A DNA stretch of 64,000 nucleotides from Saccharothrix espanaensis DSM 44229 (GTDB lineage Bacteria > Actinomycetota > Actinomycetes > Mycobacteriales > Pseudonocardiaceae), in the NCBI RefSeq assembly GCF_000328705.1, contig NC_019673.1, positions 310,001-374,000 of the forward strand. Direction: 5' to 3'. The position numbers and the translations under genes were made by a program. Shown piece by piece: positions 9,722 through 18,394 of this stretch. Numbering within the stretch: the stretch's first letter is position 1; each line of letters opens with the position of its first letter. The notes beneath the pieces were generated by a model. That model was not told the DNA's origin and made no database searches. It saw only the letters and a list, made by a program, of their open reading frames with translations.

Positions 9722-10479
9722 GCCTGCTGTTGGCCGCCGTCGCGTTGCTGGTCGTTCCGGTGTCGGTGGTCGGGCGGCTGAAAGCGTTGCAGGGCAGGCG
9801 ACCCCTCCGGTTCCGCCGCAGGCCGCCCGACCCGGTGACGGCGGCCGTGCTGGGCGCGGCGGTCGGTCTGCCGGCCGGAGTCGGCGGGTCCGTCGCCGGT
9901 GCCCTGGTGGCCTGGACCCTCTGGCGGGCCCGCCGGGGTCTCCGGGCGGAGCGGGCTCGGCTGCGCGCCTCGACGGCCGTCGCCGAGGGCTTGGCGGGCT
10001 TCGTCGCCGAGCTGCGTTCCGGCGCGCACCCGGCGCAGGCGGCCCTCGGCGCGGCCGAGGACGCCGAACCCCCGGCGGCCGGCGTGTTCCGGGCCATCGC
10101 GTCGACAGCGGCCCGGGGCGGCGACGTGGAAGCCGCCCTGACCACCCCGGACGCGCGACCGCTCGCCCGCGCGTGGCGGTTGTCGGGAGAGCACGGCGTG
10201 CCACTGGCCGACGTGCTGGAGGAGGTCCGGCGCGACCTGCGTCGCCGGATCGACTTCGCCCACCGGTTCCACGCGCGGATGGCCGGGCCGAGGTCGAGCG
10301 CGGCGGTCCTGGCGGCGTTGCCGGTGTTCGGGGTGCTGCTGGGCGAGCTGACCGGCTCGGGCCCGGTGGCCGTGCTGACGTCCACGGTCGCGGGGCAGGT
10401 GCTGCTGGTGGTGGGCGCGGTGTTGATCTGCGTCGGCCTGGGCTGGAGCACGCGGCTGACGAGGCAGGTGGTCACGTGA
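9718..10479 (+). CDS. tadB: TadB-like inner-membrane platform protein
   Basis: 253 residues, GTG start overlapping the tadA stop by four bases. It is a GspF/T2SSF-type protein: a TM segment at the start (LLLAAVALLVVPVSVVG), a second around VTAAVLGAAVGLPAGVGG, a cytoplasmic helical stretch with the family feature FVAELRSGAHPAQAA and EHGVPLADVLEEVRRDLRRR, and two C-terminal TM segments. It would form the platform on which TadA acts, together with TadC. Corresponds in position to Rv3658c. Confidence 0.88.
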   Translation: MSLLLAAVALLVVPVSVVGRLKALQGRRPLRFRRRPPDPVTAAVLGAAVGLPAGVGGSVAGALVAWTLWRARRGLRAERARLRASTAVAEGLAGFVAELRSGAHPAQAALGAAEDAEPPAAGVFRAIASTAARGGDVEAALTTPDARPLARAWRLSGEHGVPLADVLEEVRRDLRRRIDFAHRFHARMAGPRSSAAVLAALPVFGVLLGELTGSGPVAVLTSTVAGQVLLVVGAVLICVGLGWSTRLTRQVVT

Positions 10480-11177
10480 TCCTGTTCTTGCTGGCGGCGG
10501 CCCTCGCGGTCCTCCCACCACGCCGCCCACCGCTCGCCCGCCTGACAACGACCCCTCCGGCCGGTGCCGGGTCCGGCCTGCCGCAGGCGAGGGCCAAACG
10601 GTGGGGACTGGCGTGGTCGAGCGCGGAGCGGTCGAGTCTCGTGGCGAAGCTGGTGCCACGTGGGCGGTCCCCGTCTCAACCGTGGTCACGGTCGTCAGCG
10701 TCACGGCCGTCGTCCCAGTCGTCATCGCCGTCTGCGGATCCGTTCGCGTTGCCTGCCACCTGGGATTTGCTCGCTGCGGCGTTGCGCGCCGGGTTGCCGG
10801 TGGCGACGGCGGTGCACGCGGTGCGGGCGGGCGCGCCTCCGGGGCCTGGCGCGTACTTGCGGAAGGTCGGCGACCTGTTGGCGTTGGGTGCGGATCCGGC
10901 TGCGGCGTGGGCTGCCGCGCTGGACCATCCGGACACTGCGCCGCTGGCACGTGCCGCTCGGCGCAGCGCGCGGTCCGGTGCGGCGCTGGCCGGTGCCGTG
11001 GCGGACCTCGCGGCCGACCTGCGGGCGCGGATCGACGACCAGGCGGAAGCCCGCGCCCAGCGGGCGGCGGTGGTGGTGGCCGGGCCGTTGGCGTTGTGCT
11101 TCCTGCCCGCGTTCCTGTGCCTGGGTGTCCTGCCGGTGGTGATCGGGCTGGCCGGGCAGGTGAGTTCGAGCTGGTGA
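10476..11177 (+). CDS. tadC: TadC-like inner-membrane platform protein
   Basis: 233 residues, GTG overlapping the tadB stop by four bases. Second T2SSF-type platform protein: first TM segment at residues 1-13, a Ser/Arg/Pro-rich linker, then LLAAALRAGLPVATAVHAV and the central helix region ARSGAALAGAVADLAADLR, ending with a long hydrophobic hairpin that includes GPLALCFLPAFLCLGVLPVVI. The linker (about residues 20-70) is rich in serine and unlike TadB. Corresponds to Rv3657c. Confidence 0.85.
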   Translation: MILFLLAAALAVLPPRRPPLARLTTTPPAGAGSGLPQARAKRWGLAWSSAERSSLVAKLVPRGRSPSQPWSRSSASRPSSQSSSPSADPFALPATWDLLAAALRAGLPVATAVHAVRAGAPPGPGAYLRKVGDLLALGADPAAAWAAALDHPDTAPLARAARRSARSGAALAGAVADLAADLRARIDDQAEARAQRAAVVVAGPLALCFLPAFLCLGVLPVVIGLAGQVSSSW

Positions 11178-11208
11178 CTGTCCACAATGGAGCGATAGGA
11201 GAACTGTC

Positions 11209-11361
11209 TTGAACGACAGGGGAATGACGACCGCCGAGTACGCCATCGGCACACTGGCGGCGGCCGGGTTCGCGGGGCTGCTGGTCGTGTTGCTCGGTGG
11301 TGAGTGGATGACGGACATGCTGCGGGGGTTGCTGCAAAAAGCCTTCGCGGCGGGAACGTGA
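11209..11361 (+). CDS. Flp-like pilin precursor, DUF4244 type (50 aa)
   Basis: A 50-residue gene with a TTG start eight bases after AGGAGA; it is too short for most gene callers. The N-terminus reads MNDRG followed by MTTAEYAIGTLAAAG. Cleavage after the glycine would put Glu at +5 and Tyr at +6, the hallmark of Flp/type IVb pilins, followed by a single hydrophobic helix. It therefore is the likely structural subunit assembled by the TadABC proteins upstream. The prepilin peptidase that would process it is not in this window. Its stop overlaps the next gene's GTG by four bases. Confidence 0.85.
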   Translation: MNDRGMTTAEYAIGTLAAAGFAGLLVVLLGGEWMTDMLRGLLQKAFAAGT

Positions 11362-11768
11362 CTCCGGGCCGACCGCGACCGCCGAAAGTCGTTGCCGGGC
11401 ACAGGTCTCTGTTGAGCGGGGACCGGGGCGCGGTGACGGTGGAGGCCGCCTTGGCGGTGTGCGGCCTGGTGGCGTTCGTGGTGGTGGGCGTCGAAGTGGT
11501 CCTGACCGTTCTCGCCCAGGTCCAGTGCACGGACGCCGCACGCGAGGCCGCCCGCCTGGTCGCGCGTGGGGATCCGGGGCGGGCGTCGACCGCTGCGGCG
11601 GCCATCGCTCCCGCAGGCGCTCAGCTGGTCATCCGGCACGACGGCGACACCGCACGGGTGGAAGTGGCCTCGCGGCGCAGGTTGGTGGACGTCCGCGCGG
11701 ACGCCTACGCGGTGCTCGAACCGGGAGTCGCCACCTCCAACGCGCCCACCGGGACCGCCGATGGGTGA
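11358..11768 (+). CDS. TadE-like minor pilin (pseudopilin)
   Basis: 136 residues from a GTG that overlaps the pilin stop. After about 30 basic residues the sequence GDRGAVTVEAALAV resembles the TadE prepilin-type motif, followed by a TM helix (CGLVAFVVVGVEVVLTVLAQ) and the TadE-typical stretch CTDAAREAARLVARGD. The rest should sit outside the membrane as a small beta-rich domain. Equivalent position to Rv3655c; TadE-like proteins act as minor pilins or assembly factors. Confidence 0.82.
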   Translation: MTPGRPRPPKVVAGHRSLLSGDRGAVTVEAALAVCGLVAFVVVGVEVVLTVLAQVQCTDAAREAARLVARGDPGRASTAAAAIAPAGAQLVIRHDGDTARVEVASRRRLVDVRADAYAVLEPGVATSNAPTGTADG

Positions 11769-12279
11769 GCCGAGCGCGCGGTCCGGCCTGGCGGCCTGCG
11801 CCCTGGCTGCCCGCGCCCTGGTGACCGGTAGCCGCGCACTGGCCGCACACGCTGCACGCGCGCTGTCAGTCCGTGCCCGCGTGGACGGGGAGCGCTCGGC
11901 CCTGGGGCGCGGGGCTGGGCGGGCTGTGGTGGGGGATGAGCGGGGGGCGGCGAGTGTGCTGGCCGTGGCGTTGCTCGGGGTGTTGGGGGCCGCCGTCGTG
12001 TTCGGGGTGCGGTACGGGGAGGTGGTGGTTGGTCGGCACCGGGTGGTGGCTGCGGCTGATCTTGCGGCCGTTGCCGCTGCCGGGTGGATCGAGCAGGGGG
12101 CGGCGCGGGCCTGTGGGCGGGCCGAGTGGGTCGTTCGGCGGATGGGAGGGGAGTTGGTGTCGTGCGTCGTGTCCGGGGTGGAGGTGGTGGTCGAGGTCCG
12201 CGCGGCTCGGGGAAAGGGGCTCGGTTCGGTGTTCGGTGCGCCCGCCGCTCGGGCTCGGGCCGGCTCGGGCGAAGGGTGA
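11761..12279 (+). CDS. TadE/TadG-like protein of the 'helicase/secretion neighbourhood'
   Basis: 172 residues, the ATG overlapping the preceding stop by eight bases. A long Ala/Arg-rich N-terminal part (residues 1-55) leads to DERGAASVLAVALLGVLGAAVVFGV, a prepilin-like motif and TM helix, then RHRVVAAADLAAVAAAG, the Rv3654c-like signature in which secreted TadE-like proteins are compared to TadG. Last gene of the tad operon; no clear terminator follows, only a GC-rich gap of about 260 bases that contains the inverted repeat at 12421-12446. Confidence 0.78.
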   Translation: MGEPSARSGLAACALAARALVTGSRALAAHAARALSVRARVDGERSALGRGAGRAVVGDERGAASVLAVALLGVLGAAVVFGVRYGEVVVGRHRVVAAADLAAVAAAGWIEQGAARACGRAEWVVRRMGGELVSCVVSGVEVVVEVRAARGKGLGSVFGAPAARARAGSGEG

Positions 12280-12420
12280 CCTTGCCGCTCCGCGACGAAC
12301 GGTCGCCCTCCGGCGGTGAGCGGACTCACACACCCGCTGGTTGCGGCTTCAAGGGCCGTCTGTGGGGACGGCGGAGTTCTGTCGGCCGTCCGGCCGACCG
12401 GCGTTCGCCGTTCCGTACCT

Positions 12421-12446
12421 ACCAGTTGTCGACTGGTGGCTACCAG
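12421..12446. promoter_or_regulatory. Nested inverted repeat, operator candidate
   Basis: ACCAGT-TGTCG-ACTGGT (12421-12437) is a perfect 6-bp inverted repeat, and its right arm also pairs with a further ACCAG (CTGGT-GGCT-ACCAG, 12433-12446). It lies about 100 bases upstream of the PrimPol-like gene in the gap after the tad operon. An operator or an RNA hairpin are both possible. Confidence 0.35.
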
Positions 12447-12542
12447 AAGTCCCTGTCATGTCGTTAGTTCAAGTGGCGGCACCGACGCGGTGTCGAATAA
12501 CACCAGACACGGTGTCGTGGTCTTCAAGGAGGCGAACGGAAG

Positions 12543-13175
12543 ATGGAGTGGTCCGATAGCTGGCGCGGGGCCTTCCGCATCGAGCTGCGCGCAGAGGCGG
12601 TCAACCTCGCGTGGCACGGGTGGCCTGTGCTGCCGGGGACCTATCCGGCGGGCATCGGGCAGTGGGCCGGTCGCGAGAGCGTCGAGCACGACGGCCCGGC
12701 TCCGGTGCACCACGACTGGCAGGAGCGCATCGGCACCAAGGCGGAGCAGGTCGCCACCTGGTGGGCCGGTCACTCCTACAGCATCCTGCTGGCCACCGGG
12801 CACGGTGTGGACGCCATCGAGGTCGGGGCCGACCTCGGCCGGCGCGCCGCCGTGGCGCTGCGGGCGGCGGGTGTGCCGGTGCCGATCACGGCCACTCCGT
12901 CCGGTCGCTGGATGTTCCTCGTCGCCACCGGGCAGCCGCTGCGGGCCGACTGGGTCGCCGACCACGACGTCCACCACTACGGCCAGGGCGAGTACGTCCC
13001 GCTGCCGCCGACGCCCGTCCAGCACGGCGTCGTGCACTGGCGGGTCAAGCCGCAGATCTGCGCGTGGCAGCTGCCCCGGACCGGCGTCGTGCAGGACGCG
13101 CTGACCGAGGCCGGCCACGTGCCTTCCGGCCACGTGCCCTCCGACTACGGCCTGGTCGTCGGCGGCCTCGCCTGA
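12543..13175 (+). CDS. Short protein related to the PrimPol (bifunctional primase/polymerase) N-terminal domain
   Basis: 210 residues with the ATG at 12543, ten bases after AAGGAGG. The fold family is suggested by the succession ALRAEAVNLAWHGWPVLPGTYP, WWAGHSYSILLATGHGVDAIEV, LGRRAAVALRAAGVPVP and TPSGRWMFLV, which matches the archaeo-eukaryotic primase-polymerase N-terminal domain found in many actinobacterial proteins. Where active PrimPols keep an acidic D-x-D pair after the glycine-rich turn, this protein has DAIEVG, so catalysis is doubtful. No helicase or primase C-terminal domain follows. It sits alone between the tad operon and a helicase on the other strand. Function unknown. Confidence 0.6.
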   Translation: MEWSDSWRGAFRIELRAEAVNLAWHGWPVLPGTYPAGIGQWAGRESVEHDGPAPVHHDWQERIGTKAEQVATWWAGHSYSILLATGHGVDAIEVGADLGRRAAVALRAAGVPVPITATPSGRWMFLVATGQPLRADWVADHDVHHYGQGEYVPLPPTPVQHGVVHWRVKPQICAWQLPRTGVVQDALTEAGHVPSGHVPSDYGLVVGGLA

Positions 13176-13261
13176 CCAGGACCTCCCTGACCAGGACCTC
13201 CCTGACCAGGACCTCCCTGACCGGGGCTTGCCCGATGAGGGCCTGCCCGACCAGGGCCGGC
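13172..13261 (+). repeat. 15-bp tandem repeat after the PrimPol-like gene
   Basis: Unit CTGACCAGGACCTCC is repeated three times without change (13172-13186, 13187-13201, 13202-13216), followed by three degenerate copies to about 13261. The first unit includes the TGA of the PrimPol-like gene. The gap to the convergent helicase gene (13176-13393) holds only this and GC-rich sequence. Confidence 0.85.
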
Positions 13262-13393
13262 CGGACCGCCGTCCTCCTCCGGTGGTTCGGCACCCGCAAG
13301 AAGGGTCGCCGGCCTCACACCGACGACCCTGGTACACCCCGCGGACGCACCCGCGGGAGCAGTACCGGCCCGGCCGTGTTGGACGTCGTGGGA

Positions 13394-15742
13394 CTACTCC
13401 CCGACAACCCCGAGCACGACGTCCAACACGGCCAACCCGCCCGCCTTGTCCAGCGGATCGTTGCCGTTCCCGCACTTCGGCGACTGAACGCAGGACGGGC
13501 AGCCGGCCGGGCACGTGCAGGAAGCGATCGCCTCCCTCGTGGCGACCAGCCATGGGACCACCGCCGCGAACCCGCGGTCGGCGAAGCCGGCGCCTCCCGG
13601 ATGACCGTCGTGCACGAACACCGTCGCCTCCCCGGTGTCCTGGTGCAGCGCGGTCGAGACGCCGCCGATGTCCCATCGGTCGCAAGTCGCGAACAGGGGT
13701 AGCAGGCCGATCGCCGCGTGCTCGGCAGCGTGTAGTGCGCCGGGGATGCGCGCCGGATCCAGACCGGCGCCCCCCGGCGCACTACCCAACAGCTCCTCGC
13801 CGACCGTGTACCAGACCGCCCGGGTGCGCAGGGTCCGCTCCGGCAGGTCCAGCGGCACCGAGTCGACCACCTGCCCGGACGACAGCTTCCGCAGGTAGCC
13901 GACGACCTGCGAGGTCACGTCGACCTCGCCCAGGCACACCGACACCCCGGCGAACCGCCGCTCCTCCAGCACCCGCACGACGGTGATGTCCTTGGTGTCG
14001 CGCGCGGTGGTCGTCCAGTCCGGCTTCTCCGCGTGCACCAGCGCGATGCCGCTGTCCAGGTCGAGCCGGTCCACCACGTACGACTCGCCCTGGTGCAGGT
14101 ACACCGCGCCGTCGTGCACCGTCCAGCACGCCGCCGCCGGGTCGACCGTGCCGAGCATCCGGCCCGAGTCGCCCTCCACCACGACGACCTGCTCGCCGCC
14201 CGAACCCCGGATGTCGACCTCGCCGTGCGGCCGGTCGTGCGAGGTCCAGTACCAGCCGTTCGGCCTGCGTCGCAGCAGCTTGCGCTCCACCATGCCGTCG
14301 AGCACCTCGACCGCCAGGTCCCCGCCGAACTCCTCCAGCGAGTCCGGCGTCAGCGGCAGCTCGGCCGCCGCGCACGCGAGCTGGGGCTCCAGCACGTACG
14401 GGTTCGTCGGGTCGAGCACCGTCGCCTCGACCGGTCTCTCCAGCACCGCGGCCGGGTTGTGCACCAGGTAGGTGTCCAACGGGTCGTCGCGCGCCACGAA
14501 CACCACCAGCGCGCCCGAGTCCCCGGTCCGCCCCGCCCGCCCGGCCTGCTGCCAGAACGACGCCAGCGTCCCCGGGAACCCCGCCACCACCACGGCGTCC
14601 AGGCCGACGATGTCGACGCCCAGCTCCAGCGCGTTCGTCGTCGCCACGCCGAGCAGGTCGCCGCTGGACACGGCCTTCTCCAAGGCCCGCCGCTCCTCGG
14701 GCAGGTACCCGCCGCGGTAGGCCGCCACCCGCGTCGCCAGCTCCGGGTCGACCTCGGCCAGCACCCGGCGCGCCCCGATGGCGGTCAGCTCCGCGCCGAC
14801 CCGCGACCGGACGAACGCCAGCGACCGCGCGCCCTCCACGACCAGGTCGGCCAGGATCCGCGCGGTCTCCGCGCCCGCCGAACGGCGCACCGGCGCGCCG
14901 TTCTCGCCCTCCAGCTCGGTCAGCAGCGGCGGTTCCCACAGCGCGACGGTCCGCCCGGCGCGCGGCGAGCCGTCCTCGGTCACCGCCTCGCACGGCACCC
15001 CGGTCAGGCGGGATGCCGAAGTCGCGGGATCGGCCACCGTCGCCGACGCCAGCACGAACACCGGGTCCGCCCCGTAGCGCCGGGCGACCCGCCGCAGCCG
15101 CCGCAGCAGCAGGGCCACGTGCGACCCGAACACGCCCCGGTAGGAGTGGCACTCGTCGACCACCACGTACGACAGCCGGCGGAAGAACCTGATCCACTTG
15201 GCGTGGTTGGGCAGGATCCCCCGGTGCAGCATGTCCGGGTTGGTGAACACCCAGTTCGCGTGCGCCCGCACCCAGTCCCGCTCGGCCATCGGGGTGTCGC
15301 CGTCGAACGTCGCCGCCCGCACGTTCGGCACGCCCAGCGCTTCCACCGACCGAAGCTGGTCCGCACCCAACGCCTTGGTCGGCGACAGGTACAGAGCTGT
15401 TGCCTTCGGGTCGGTGTGCACGGCGCTGAGCACCGGCAACTGGTACGCCAGCGACTTGCCCGACGCGGTGCCCGTCGCGACCACCACGTGCCGCCCCGCC
15501 CAGACGTGCTCCGCCGCCTGCGCCTGGTGCCGCCACGGTTCCGGGACACCCCGTTCCACCAGCGCCGACACGACTTCCGGCGCGGCCCACGACGGCCACG
15601 GCACGGCTTGCGCGTCCTGTCGCGGGAGGTCCGCGCGGTGCGTCAACGGCGTCTCCCCGGCCGGGACCCCGGCGAGCACCCGGTCCAGTAAACGACGTCC
15701 CTGGTTCGCCACGGGGCGCAGCTTCGCACACGCCACCGACAT
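13394..15742 (-). CDS. SftH/MrfA-type superfamily 2 DNA helicase (DECH box, DUF1998 zinc cluster)
   Basis: 782 residues; an ATG at 15740-15742 (or the GTG just before it) follows AGGAAG. Helicase motifs in order: Walker A VVATGTASGKSLAYQLP, Ia LYLSPTKALGADQ, motif II VVVDECHSY (DECH), motif III ASATV, motif V ATNALELGVDI and motif VI QQAGRAGRTG. Near the C-terminus four cysteines in CTCPAGCPSC plus a further CGNGN form the zinc cluster of the DUF1998 family. Mycobacterial SftH (Rv3649-like) is a 3'-to-5' DNA translocase/helicase of the same length, and B. subtilis MrfA of this clade repairs mitomycin damage. Its neighbourhood gave the TIGRFAM family its name. DNA repair helicase is the likely role. 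Confidence 0.92.
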   Translation of the reverse strand: MSVACAKLRPVANQGRRLLDRVLAGVPAGETPLTHRADLPRQDAQAVPWPSWAAPEVVSALVERGVPEPWRHQAQAAEHVWAGRHVVVATGTASGKSLAYQLPVLSAVHTDPKATALYLSPTKALGADQLRSVEALGVPNVRAATFDGDTPMAERDWVRAHANWVFTNPDMLHRGILPNHAKWIRFFRRLSYVVVDECHSYRGVFGSHVALLLRRLRRVARRYGADPVFVLASATVADPATSASRLTGVPCEAVTEDGSPRAGRTVALWEPPLLTELEGENGAPVRRSAGAETARILADLVVEGARSLAFVRSRVGAELTAIGARRVLAEVDPELATRVAAYRGGYLPEERRALEKAVSSGDLLGVATTNALELGVDIVGLDAVVVAGFPGTLASFWQQAGRAGRTGDSGALVVFVARDDPLDTYLVHNPAAVLERPVEATVLDPTNPYVLEPQLACAAAELPLTPDSLEEFGGDLAVEVLDGMVERKLLRRRPNGWYWTSHDRPHGEVDIRGSGGEQVVVVEGDSGRMLGTVDPAAACWTVHDGAVYLHQGESYVVDRLDLDSGIALVHAEKPDWTTTARDTKDITVVRVLEERRFAGVSVCLGEVDVTSQVVGYLRKLSSGQVVDSVPLDLPERTLRTRAVWYTVGEELLGSAPGGAGLDPARIPGALHAAEHAAIGLLPLFATCDRWDIGGVSTALHQDTGEATVFVHDGHPGGAGFADRGFAAVVPWLVATREAIASCTCPAGCPSCVQSPKCGNGNDPLDKAGGLAVLDVVLGVVGE

Positions 15743-15952
15743 CACGGTTGCTTCCTGCGCCTATAACGGTGTGTGCACGGACGGGGACTCACTGTCGGGT
15801 ACTTGCGGACCTTGAATAGACTCCGCCGCTATCGCATCCAATGAGGGGTGCGTCACGTTGTGTCGGGACAGACCGTCGCGGGTGAGCAAGGCCGGTCCCG
15901 GCGTAGCGCGGTGCTTCCCGCCTTGGGCTTGGAAAACTCACCAGGAGGACGG

Positions 15953-18259
15953 ATGTCCCGGCAATTCCTCGCGGAGGGCCTAGAGCTCTCCGGAGGTGAC
16001 CAAGGTCTCGTGGCCGTGGTCGCCGTGGTCGCCCTGGCTGCTCTCGCCGTCGGTTATGTGCTGCTTCGGGAGGTCCTGGCCGCCGGCCAGGGCACCGCGA
16101 AGATGCAGGACATCGCCAAAGCGGTTCAAGAGGGCGCAGCGGCCTACCTCAACCGGCAGTTCCGAACGCTAGGCATTTTCGTCGTCATCGTGTTCGTGCT
16201 GCTCTTCCTGCTCCCCGCGGAGGACATCGGGGAGCGGATCGGCCGGTCGTTGTTCTTCCTCGTCGGAGCGGCGTTCTCCGCCGCCATCGGCTACCTGGGC
16301 ATGTGGCTGTCCACTCGCGCGAACGTGCGCGTGGCGGCGGCCGCGAAGGAGCCCGGCGGGCGCGAGAAGGCGATGCGCATCGCATTCCGCACCGGTGGCG
16401 TGGTGGGCATGTTCACCGTGGGCCTCGGCCTGTTCGGCGCGGCCCTCGTCGTGCTGGTGTACACCGGCCAGGCACCCAAGGTGCTGGAGGGCTTCGGCTT
16501 CGGCGCGGCCCTGCTCGCGATGTTCATGCGGGTCGGCGGCGGCATCTTCACCAAGGCCGCCGACGTCGGCGCGGACCTCGTCGGCAAGGTCGAGCAGGGC
16601 ATCCCGGAGGACGACCCGCGCAACGCGGCGACCATCGCGGACAACGTGGGCGACAACGTCGGCGACTGCGCCGGCATGGCGGCCGACCTGTTCGAGTCCT
16701 ACGCGGTGACGCTGGTCGCGTCGCTCATCCTGGGCACCGCCGCGTTCGGCGCGAAGGGCCTGCTGTTCCCGCTGATCGTCCCGGCGATCGGCGTGCTGAC
16801 CGCGGTGATCGGGGTCTACATCACCTCGGCCCGGACCGGGGAGAGCGGCCTCTCGGCGATCAACCGCTCGTTCTACATCTCGGCGGTGATCTCGGCCGTG
16901 CTGTGCACGGTGGCCGCGTTCGTGTTCCTGCCCAGCTCGTTCGGCGAGCTCAAGGGCGTGGAGGACCCCGAGGTGATCGCCACGTCGGGCAGCCCGGCGC
17001 TGATCGCGGCCATCGCGGTGATCATCGGCATCGTGCTGGCGGGCGTCATCCTGTGGCTGACCGGCTACTTCACCGGCACCGAGCACAAGCCCGTCAAGGA
17101 GGTCGGCAAGACCTCGCTGACCGGCGCGGCGACGGTGATCCTGTCCGGCATCTCGGTCGGCTTCGAGTCGGCGGTCTACACGGCGCTGGTCATCGGCGGC
17201 GCGGTCTACGGCGCGTTCCTGCTCTCCGGCACGCTGGTCGTGGCGCTGTTCGCGGTCGCGCTGGCCGGCTGCGGCCTGCTGACCACGGTCGGCGTCATCG
17301 TCGCCATGGACACGTTCGGCCCGGTGTCGGACAACGCCCAGGGCATCGCGGAGATGTCCGGCGACGTCGACGGCGAGGGCGCGCAGATCCTCACCGAGCT
17401 GGACGCGGTCGGCAACACCACGAAGGCGATCACCAAGGGGATCGCGATCGCGACCGCCGTGCTGGCGGCCACCGCGCTGTTCGGCTCGTACCAGGACGCG
17501 ATCAAGCAGGCGCTGGAAGGCGTCACGGCGACCATCCCGGTCTCCTTCAGCAACGTCGTGTTCTCGCCGAACGTGCTGGTCGGCATCATCATCGGCGCGG
17601 CCGTGGTGTTCATGTTCTCCGGTCTGGCCGTCAACGCGGTGACCCGCGCGGCGGGCGCGATCGTGTTCGAGGTGCGCCGCCAGTTCCGCGAGAACCCGGG
17701 CATCATGGACGGCTCGGTCAAGCCGGAGTACGGCCGGGTCGTGGACATCTGCACCAAGGACTCGCTGCGCGAGCTGGCCACCCCCGGCCTGCTCGCGGTG
17801 CTGGCCCCGATCGCGGTCGGCTTCGGCCTCGGCGTCGGACCGCTGGCGGGCTACCTGGCGGGCGCGATCGCCACCGGCACCCTGATGGCCGTGTTCCTGG
17901 CCAACTCGGGTGGCGCGTGGGACAACGCCAAGAAGCTGGTCGAGGACGGCAACCACGGCGGCAAGGGCTCGGAGGCCCACGCCGCCACGGTCATCGGCGA
18001 CACGGTCGGCGACCCGTTCAAGGACACCGCCGGCCCCGCGATCAACCCGCTGATCAAGGTGATGAACCTGGTCTCGGTGCTGATCGCGCCGGCCATCGTG
18101 ACGTTCTCGGTGGGCGCGAGCGAGTCCGCGCCCCTGCGCTACGCCATCGCGCTGGTCGCGGTGGCGGTGATCGTCGCGGCGGTCGTCGTGTCCAAGCGGC
18201 GCGGCACGGCCATCGCGGACTCCCCGGCGGAGACTCCCGTCTCCAACGGCGCCGCGTGA
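15953..18259 (+). CDS. hppA: Membrane-bound proton-translocating pyrophosphatase, K+-independent type
   Basis: 768 residues from the ATG at 15953, preceded by CAGGAGGA. About 16 TM helices are visible. The substrate-binding motifs are DVGADLVGKVEQG and DNVGDNVGDCAGMAADLFE, and near the end DTVGDPFKDTAGPAINP. The sequence GNTTKAITKG places lysine at residue 491 with Thr three later; this K/T pair marks K+-independent H+-PPases (K+-dependent ones have Ala/Gly). It hydrolyses pyrophosphate in the cytoplasm and pumps protons outward. A clear terminator follows at 18280-18320. A soluble pyrophosphatase (ppa) is also encoded in this window. Confidence 0.96.
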   Translation: MSRQFLAEGLELSGGDQGLVAVVAVVALAALAVGYVLLREVLAAGQGTAKMQDIAKAVQEGAAAYLNRQFRTLGIFVVIVFVLLFLLPAEDIGERIGRSLFFLVGAAFSAAIGYLGMWLSTRANVRVAAAAKEPGGREKAMRIAFRTGGVVGMFTVGLGLFGAALVVLVYTGQAPKVLEGFGFGAALLAMFMRVGGGIFTKAADVGADLVGKVEQGIPEDDPRNAATIADNVGDNVGDCAGMAADLFESYAVTLVASLILGTAAFGAKGLLFPLIVPAIGVLTAVIGVYITSARTGESGLSAINRSFYISAVISAVLCTVAAFVFLPSSFGELKGVEDPEVIATSGSPALIAAIAVIIGIVLAGVILWLTGYFTGTEHKPVKEVGKTSLTGAATVILSGISVGFESAVYTALVIGGAVYGAFLLSGTLVVALFAVALAGCGLLTTVGVIVAMDTFGPVSDNAQGIAEMSGDVDGEGAQILTELDAVGNTTKAITKGIAIATAVLAATALFGSYQDAIKQALEGVTATIPVSFSNVVFSPNVLVGIIIGAAVVFMFSGLAVNAVTRAAGAIVFEVRRQFRENPGIMDGSVKPEYGRVVDICTKDSLRELATPGLLAVLAPIAVGFGLGVGPLAGYLAGAIATGTLMAVFLANSGGAWDNAKKLVEDGNHGGKGSEAHAATVIGDTVGDPFKDTAGPAINPLIKVMNLVSVLIAPAIVTFSVGASESAPLRYAIALVAVAVIVAAVVVSKRRGTAIADSPAETPVSNGAA

Positions 18260-18279
18260 CCGGTCCGGCCTGAAACACC

Positions 18280-18320
18280 CCGAAGCGGGCGTCCCCTCCA
18301 CGGGCGGGCGCCCGCTTCGG
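18280..18320 (+). terminator. Terminator after hppA
   Basis: A 12-bp stem CCGAAGCGGGCG / CGCCCGCTTCGG with a 17-base loop, 20 bases after the hppA stop. No U-tract follows, as is common in actinobacteria. Confidence 0.7.
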
Positions 18321-18394
18321 CGTGTGCGGATCGGCCCGGATGGGCACACTGTGGGTGTTTCGCGGGGTGTTCCCGGGTGAATGGAGAGTCCGAG

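Noticed and set aside
8947..11541. 864-residue minus-strand frame opposite the tad genes
   Set aside because: Shadow of tadA-tadC; Pro/Arg-rich sequence without family features.
13172..13261. Short tandem repeat considered as CRISPR
   Set aside because: Units are 15 bp with no spacers, no cas genes in the window; a simple tandem duplication explains it.
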